This document shows, in pieces, positions 59,985 to 64,000 of a stretch of 64,000 nt of DNA. The stretch comes from Streptomyces kronopolitis. Lineage in GTDB: Bacteria > Actinomycetota > Actinomycetes > Streptomycetales > Streptomycetaceae. The notes under the pieces were generated by a model that worked only from the letters and a program-made list of their open reading frames with translations, did no database searches and was not told the origin of the DNA. The position numbers and the translations under genes were made by a program. Numbering within the stretch: position 1 is the stretch's first letter; each line of letters starts with the position of its first letter. Location of the stretch: positions 1 to 64,000 of the forward strand of contig NZ_BMND01000034.1 in the NCBI RefSeq assembly GCF_014646275.1. The letters are read 5' to 3'.

Positions 59985-61457
59985 CTACTTGACCCCGAGG
60001 GCGACCTCGATCGGGTGGAGCAGGAAGTAGACCAGGAAGAAGAACCCGACGACGTTCAGCAGCCAGGGGATCTCCTTGAAGCGCCCGGTCGCGGTGCGCA
60101 GCAGGATGAAGGCCAGGACGCCGAGGCCGATGCCGTTGGTGATGCTGTAGGTGAACGGCATCGCGACCATCGTCAGGAACGCCGGGATGCCCACGGTGAA
60201 GTCGTTCCAGTCGATGGCCTTCACGTTCGAGGCCATGATCAGGAAGCCGACGACCACCAGCGCGGGCGTCGCGGCCTGCGCGGGGACCACGGTCGCCAGC
60301 GGCGTGAAGACCAGCGCGAGCAGGAAGAGGCCGCCGGTCATCAGGTTCGCCAGGCCGGTGCGGGCACCCTCACCGACGCCGGCGGTGGACTCCACGAAGC
60401 AGGTGTTGGCGGAGGCGGAGCCGAAGCCGCCGCCCGCGACCGCGATGCCGTCGACCATGAGGATCCGGCCCATGTTCGGCAGCTGGCCGGTCTCGTTGTC
60501 CAGCAGCCCGGCCTCCTCGCCGACGCCGATGATGGTGCCCATCGCGTCGAAGAAGCCGGACAGCAGCACGGTGAAGACGAACAGGCAGCCGGTGAGCACA
60601 CCGACGTCCTTGAAGCCGCCGAACAGGCTGATCTGCCCGATCAGCCCGAAGTCCGGGGTGTCGATGATCTTGCTCGGGACGTTCGGGACCGCCAGCCCCC
60701 AGGCCGCGTCCGGGATGGTCACCAGCGCGTTGATCACGATCGCGACGACGGCCATGCTGACCATGCCGATCAGGATCGCGCCCCTGACCTTGCGCACGAG
60801 CAGCACGAACATCAGCACCAGACCGAGCACGAAGACCAGCACCGGCCAGCCCTGGAGCTGCCCGCCCTGGCCGAGACCCAGCGGGACGGTGGTGTGCGCG
60901 GCGTCCGGGTTGCGCGTCACGAAGCCCGCGTCGACCAGGCCGATCAGCGAGATGAACAGGCCGATGCCGATGGCGATGGCGCGCCGCAGCCCGTTGGGGA
61001 TCGCGTCCATCACCCGCTGCCGCAGACCCGAGGCGACCAGGATCATCAGCACCAGACCGGCGAGCACGACCATGCCCATCGCGTCCGGCCAGCTCATCTT
61101 GGGCGCGAGCTGCAGCGACACCACGGCGTTGATGCCCAGGCCCGCCGCGACGGCGATCGGGACGTTGCCGATGACGCCCATCAGCACCGTGCTCAGACCG
61201 GCCATCAGCGCGGTGGCGGTGACCAGCTGGGCGTTGTCGAGGTGATGGCCGAATTTGTCGACGCCGGAGCCGAGGATGATCGGGTTCAGCACGATGATGT
61301 AGGCCATCGCGAAGAACGTCGCCAGTCCGCCGCGCAGTTCGCGGCCGATCGTCGACCCCCGCTCGGAGATCTTGAAGAAGCGGTCGAAGGCGTTCGTGGG
61401 CGGCTTCGGGCCGGGGTTCGTGAGGGTGTCGACCGGCGGGGTGGCCGAGGGGGACAT
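59985..61457 (-). CDS. NCS2-family (AzgA-like) purine permease
   Basis: This 490-residue, 12-14-pass transporter is of the hypoxanthine/guanine/adenine branch. Landmarks: FDRFFKISERGSTIGRELRGG at the N-terminus, FFAMAYIIVLNPIILG, NVPIAVAAGLGINAVVSLQL, DAMGTIIGVGEEAGLLD and FVESTAGVGEGARTGLANL. Uptake is probably proton-coupled. ATG 61457 has GAGG five bases upstream. A palindrome about 100 bp upstream may be a regulatory site; I did not find a purine riboswitch there. Confidence 0.94.
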   Translation of the reverse strand: MSPSATPPVDTLTNPGPKPPTNAFDRFFKISERGSTIGRELRGGLATFFAMAYIIVLNPIILGSGVDKFGHHLDNAQLVTATALMAGLSTVLMGVIGNVPIAVAAGLGINAVVSLQLAPKMSWPDAMGMVVLAGLVLMILVASGLRQRVMDAIPNGLRRAIAIGIGLFISLIGLVDAGFVTRNPDAAHTTVPLGLGQGGQLQGWPVLVFVLGLVLMFVLLVRKVRGAILIGMVSMAVVAIVINALVTIPDAAWGLAVPNVPSKIIDTPDFGLIGQISLFGGFKDVGVLTGCLFVFTVLLSGFFDAMGTIIGVGEEAGLLDNETGQLPNMGRILMVDGIAVAGGGFGSASANTCFVESTAGVGEGARTGLANLMTGGLFLLALVFTPLATVVPAQAATPALVVVGFLIMASNVKAIDWNDFTVGIPAFLTMVAMPFTYSITNGIGLGVLAFILLRTATGRFKEIPWLLNVVGFFFLVYFLLHPIEVALGVK

Positions 61458-61552
61458 GCGGACCTCAGGGGGACGGGCCTGGGCAGGCGTGGGGGCCCGA
61501 GGGCCCGGAACACAGACAGGTACGACGGCAGAAGACAGGAGAAGAGGGATCA

Positions 61553-61577
61553 GATTGGATGAATCGACGATCCAATC
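61553..61577. promoter_or_regulatory. Operator-like palindrome upstream of the purine permease
   Basis: GATTGGAT (61553-61560) and ATCCAATC (61570-61577) are perfect inverted repeats with a nine-base spacer, in an A/T-richer patch 96-120 bp before the permease start. It may be a regulator site or a leader hairpin. Confidence 0.5.
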
Positions 61578-61740
61578 CAGTCAGACCCAGAAAGGTTCAG
61601 TATGAATAAACAATTCGTTGATCGCTATCTCCGCGCGTAGACCCTTGGGGCGCGGGCCGTCCTGCCTCCCCGGCCGCCGCGGCCGCGCCTCCCCCACGCC
61701 GCCCGCGGCCCCCGCTCCCCGCCCCCGTAAGCTGGGCGCC

Positions 61741-62004
61741 ATGTGGAAGAAGTCCGAACTGCGCGAGGCCCCGGCGCCTCTGGAGGGCCCCGTCGTCGGC
61801 ACGGTCACCGGCGGCACCATCATCTGGTTCGTGCTCTTCCTCGGCCAGCTCCCCTTCTACGGCTGGTACGCCGACCACGGCCACGCCTGGTGGGTGTGGA
61901 CCTGCCTGGCCGGCGGCGGCCTGGGCCTGGTGGGCATCTGGTACGTCCGCCGGCGCGACGCCGCCATCAAGCGGGCCGCGGCGGCCGCCGACGCCGCCTC
62001 CTGA
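61741..62004 (+). CDS. DUF2530 small membrane protein
   Basis: This 87-residue protein has two hydrophobic spans (TGGTIIWFVLFLGQLPFYGW and WWVWTCLAGGGLGLVGIWYV) joined by a short loop (YADHGHA) and a basic C-terminal tail (RRRDAAIKRA). It matches the actinobacterial DUF2530 family, whose function is unknown. ATG 61741 gives MWKKSELREAPAPLEGPVVG. It lies divergent from the purine permease and upstream of the P-type ATPase on the same strand. Confidence 0.88.
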   Translation: MWKKSELREAPAPLEGPVVGTVTGGTIIWFVLFLGQLPFYGWYADHGHAWWVWTCLAGGGLGLVGIWYVRRRDAAIKRAAAAADAAS

Positions 62005-62102
62005 GCCAGCACCTCCTCGTACCCGGACCGCGCCTACACCGGACCGCACCTGTCCCGCCCGTCAGCGGGTGAAGTGGACATCGCGCCCGTAACGTCGAGG
62101 GC

Positions 62103-64000
62103 ATGACGGAGCGGGCGAGGGCCGACACCGAGGACCCCGGGCCCGGCGGCGAGCCGGATCGCCGGCCCGTGGGGGAGCCGGTCCATCCCGGGCTGAGCGC
62201 CGCCGAGGTCGCGGAGCGGGTCGCCCGGAGCGAGGTCAACGACGTCCCCGTACGGTCCTCCCGCTCGGCCGCCGAGATCGTCCGCGCCAACGTCTTCACC
62301 CGCTTCAACGCGATCATCGGCGTGCTGTTCGTGATCATCCTGATCGTCGGGCCGCTCCAGGACGGCCTGTTCGGCTTCGTGATCGTCGCCAACACCGGTA
62401 TCGGCATCGTCCAGGAGCTGCGGGCCAAGAAGACGCTGGACAACCTGGCGGTGATCAGCGAGGCCAGGCCGACCGTGCGGCGCGACGGCGGCGAGGTGCG
62501 GATCCCCACCGGCGAGGTGGTCCTCGGCGACCTCCTCGTCCTCGGCCCCGGCGACAAGGTCATCGTCGACGGCGAGGTGCGGGAGTCCGACGGCCTGGAG
62601 ATCGACGAATCGCTGCTGACCGGTGAGGCCGACCCGGTCCTCAAGAAGCCGGGCCGTGCGGTGATGTCGGGCAGCTTCGTGGTGGCGGGCTCCGGTGCCT
62701 TCACCGCGACCAAGGTCGGCCGGGAGGCGTACGCGGCCCGGCTCGCCGAGGAGGCCAGCCGCTTTACCCTGGTCCACTCCGAACTGCGCACCGGCATCAG
62801 CCGGATCCTCAAGTACGTGACCTGGATGATGATCCCGACCGCGATCGGCCTCATCCTCAGTCATCTGCTGACCCTCGGGCTGCCGGGCGACGAGGCGATC
62901 CGGCGGATGGTCGCCGGGATCGTGCCGATGATCCCCGAGGGCCTGGTGCTGCTCACCTCCGTCGCCTTCGCGATCGGCGTGATCCGGCTCGGGCGTAAGA
63001 AGTGCCTGGTCCAGGAGCTGCCCGCGATCGAGGGGCTGGCCCGGGTCGATGTGGTCTGCCTGGACAAGACCGGCACGCTCACCGAGGGCGGGATGGACGT
63101 GCGGGCGCTGCGGGTGCTCGACGGCGACGAGGCGTACGCCGCACGGGTCCTGGGCGCGCTGGGCGCCGCCGATCCGCGCCCCAACGCCTCCCTCCAAGCG
63201 ATCATCGACCGCTATCCGGCGGACGGCTCCTGGCAGTGCACCGGGGCGCTGCCGTTCTCCTCCGCCCGCAAATACAGCGGAGCGACCCTCGGCGGCCCGG
63301 ACGGCGAGCCCTCCGCCTGGCTGCTCGGCGCCCCCGATGTGCTGCTGCCGCCCGGCGACCACCGCCTCGCCGACGTCGACGACCTCAACGCACGAGGCCT
63401 GCGGGTGCTGCTGCTGGCCCGGGCCGTACGCGCGCTGGACGATCCCGGGGTCGCCCGGGACGTGCGGCCCGTCGCGCTGGTCGTGCTGGAGCAGCGGCTG
63501 CGCCCGGACGCCCCCGGCACGCTGCGCTACTTCGCGGAGCAGGGCGTCCGGGCGAAGGTCATCTCCGGCGACAACGCCGTGTCGGTCGGCGCGGTGGCCG
63601 CGCACCTGGGGCTGCCGGGTGCCGACGCCCCGGTGGACGCGCGCGAACTGCCCTCCGACAAGGACGCGATGGCGGCCGCGCTCGACCGGGCCGCGGTCTT
63701 CGGGCGCGTCACCCCGCAGCAGAAGCGGGACATGGTCGCCGCCCTCCAGTCGCGCGGCCACACGGTCGCGATGACCGGGGACGGCGTCAACGACGTGCTC
63801 GCCCTCAAGGACGCCGACATCGGCGTCGCGATGGGCGCCGGCTCCGAGGCGACCCGCGCCGTCGCCCAGATCGTGCTGCTCGACAACAGCTTCGCCACCC
63901 TGCCGTCGGTGGTCGCCGAGGGCCGCCGGGTGATCGGCAACATCACCCGGGTCGCCACCCTCTTCCTCACCAAGACCGTCTACTCGGTCCTGCTGGCGAT
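62103..64000 (+). CDS. P-type cation-transporting ATPase, truncated by the window end
   Basis: The first 632 residues of a HAD-superfamily P-type ATPase are present. Visible motifs in order: actuator TGEADPV near residue 180; PEGL ([20 protein letters not shown]) in M4; phosphorylation site [13 protein letters not shown] near residue 320; and hinge [22 protein letters not shown] near residue 560. The M4 Pro-Glu-Gly-Leu pattern and the compact cytoplasmic domains fit the bacterial P-type group transporting Ca/Mg-type or unassigned cations, not the heavy-metal (CPC) group. ATG 62103 is used. The frame is open at the right edge. Confidence 0.93.
   Translation, partial: MTERARADTEDPGPGGEPDRRPVGEPVHPGLSAAEVAERVARSEVNDVPVRSSRSAAEIVRANVFTRFNAIIGVLFVIILIVGPLQDGLFGFVIVANTGIGIVQELRAKKTLDNLAVISEARPTVRRDGGEVRIPTGEVVLGDLLVLGPGDKVIVDGEVRESDGLEIDESLLTGEADPVLKKPGRAVMSGSFVVAGSGAFTATKVGREAYAARLAEEASRFTLVHSELRTGISRILKYVTWMMIPTAIGLILSHLLTLGLPGDEAIRRMVAGIVPMIPEGLVLLTSVAFAIGVIRLGRKKCLVQELPAIEGLARVDVVCLDKTGTLTEGGMDVRALRVLDGDEAYAARVLGALGAADPRPNASLQAIIDRYPADGSWQCTGALPFSSARKYSGATLGGPDGEPSAWLLGAPDVLLPPGDHRLADVDDLNARGLRVLLLARAVRALDDPGVARDVRPVALVVLEQRLRPDAPGTLRYFAEQGVRAKVISGDNAVSVGAVAAHLGLPGADAPVDARELPSDKDAMAAALDRAAVFGRVTPQQKRDMVAALQSRGHTVAMTGDGVNDVLALKDADIGVAMGAGSEATRAVAQIVLLDNSFATLPSVVAEGRRVIGNITRVATLFLTKTVYSVLLA

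Noticed and set aside
60015-61562. 515-codon plus-strand frame opposite the purine permease
   Set aside because: Asp/His/Gln/Arg-rich antisense shadow without domain features. The permease on the minus strand is unmistakable.

Overview
The window is a 64 kb piece of a very GC-rich actinomycete chromosome, almost certainly Streptomyces. The evidence is the strong G/C bias at third codon positions, frequent GTG and TTG starts, many 4-bp stop/start overlaps, a DmdR1-type iron regulator with all metal ligands, mycothiol-isomerase-like folds, and a gene order (sigma factor ... purU ... dmdR1 ... pdxH/citrate synthase ... acyl-CoA operon ... serC) that I remember from the core of Streptomyces chromosomes. 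I see no rRNA, tRNA, CRISPR array, transposase, phage gene or biosynthetic gene cluster core.

Layout. 1-5.8 kb: sensor kinase, STAS anti-anti-sigma factor, an ECF-like sigma factor translationally coupled to a zinc-finger anti-sigma factor fused to a metal-binding isomerase-like domain, then purU with a small upstream partner. 5.9-14.5 kb: substrate-binding lipoprotein, Pro/Gln-rich membrane-anchored protein, HTH/TPR regulator, Prim-Pol-like protein and a two-gene ABC transporter. 14.7-20.3 kb: alpha/beta hydrolase lacking its nucleophile, dmdR1, SIS-domain protein, PAS sensor and pdxH. 20.7-22.3 kb: divergent citrate synthase, then a roughly 460-bp non-coding palindromic element with two internal hairpins. 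22.3-32.7 kb: one eight-gene, minus-strand acyl-CoA catabolic operon (DinB-like protein, AtuA-like protein, biotin-dependent carboxylase beta and alpha, acyl-CoA dehydrogenase, CoA ligase, enoyl-CoA hydratase, TetR regulator). Its CoA ligase gene carries an apparent small frameshifting deletion.

32.9-43.3 kb: AGCS amino-acid/cation symporter, GPP34 protein, EamA exporter with divergent LysR regulator, a complete ferredoxin/ferredoxin-reductase/P450 operon with divergent TetR regulator, a membrane protein and a DUF3291 protein. 43.3-50.9 kb: a large FAD/Fe-S oxidase, a BBE-type FAD oxidase with a divergent WYL regulator, serC and a PPOX-class protein. 50.9-54.7 kb: secreted proteins, including an I36-inhibitor-like protein, a stand-alone secreted protein whose motifs match the CyaA/edema-factor adenylate cyclase toxins, an anchored beta-propeller-like protein and an SGNH hydrolase. 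54.7-64 kb: TetR, aldo/keto reductase, a 28-residue membrane peptide, ThpR, MarR-MFS operon, a ribbon-helix-helix protein, an NCS2 purine permease, a DUF2530 protein and a P-type ATPase cut by the window end.

The most noteworthy signals are the secreted CyaA/EF-like cyclase (51901-52734), the palindromic element with perfectly complementary hairpin loops (21869-22330), the broken CoA ligase preceded by a ten-copy CGGG repeat, the sigma/anti-sigma-isomerase pair, and several regulatory palindromes. Functional calls rest on motif recognition without database searches.
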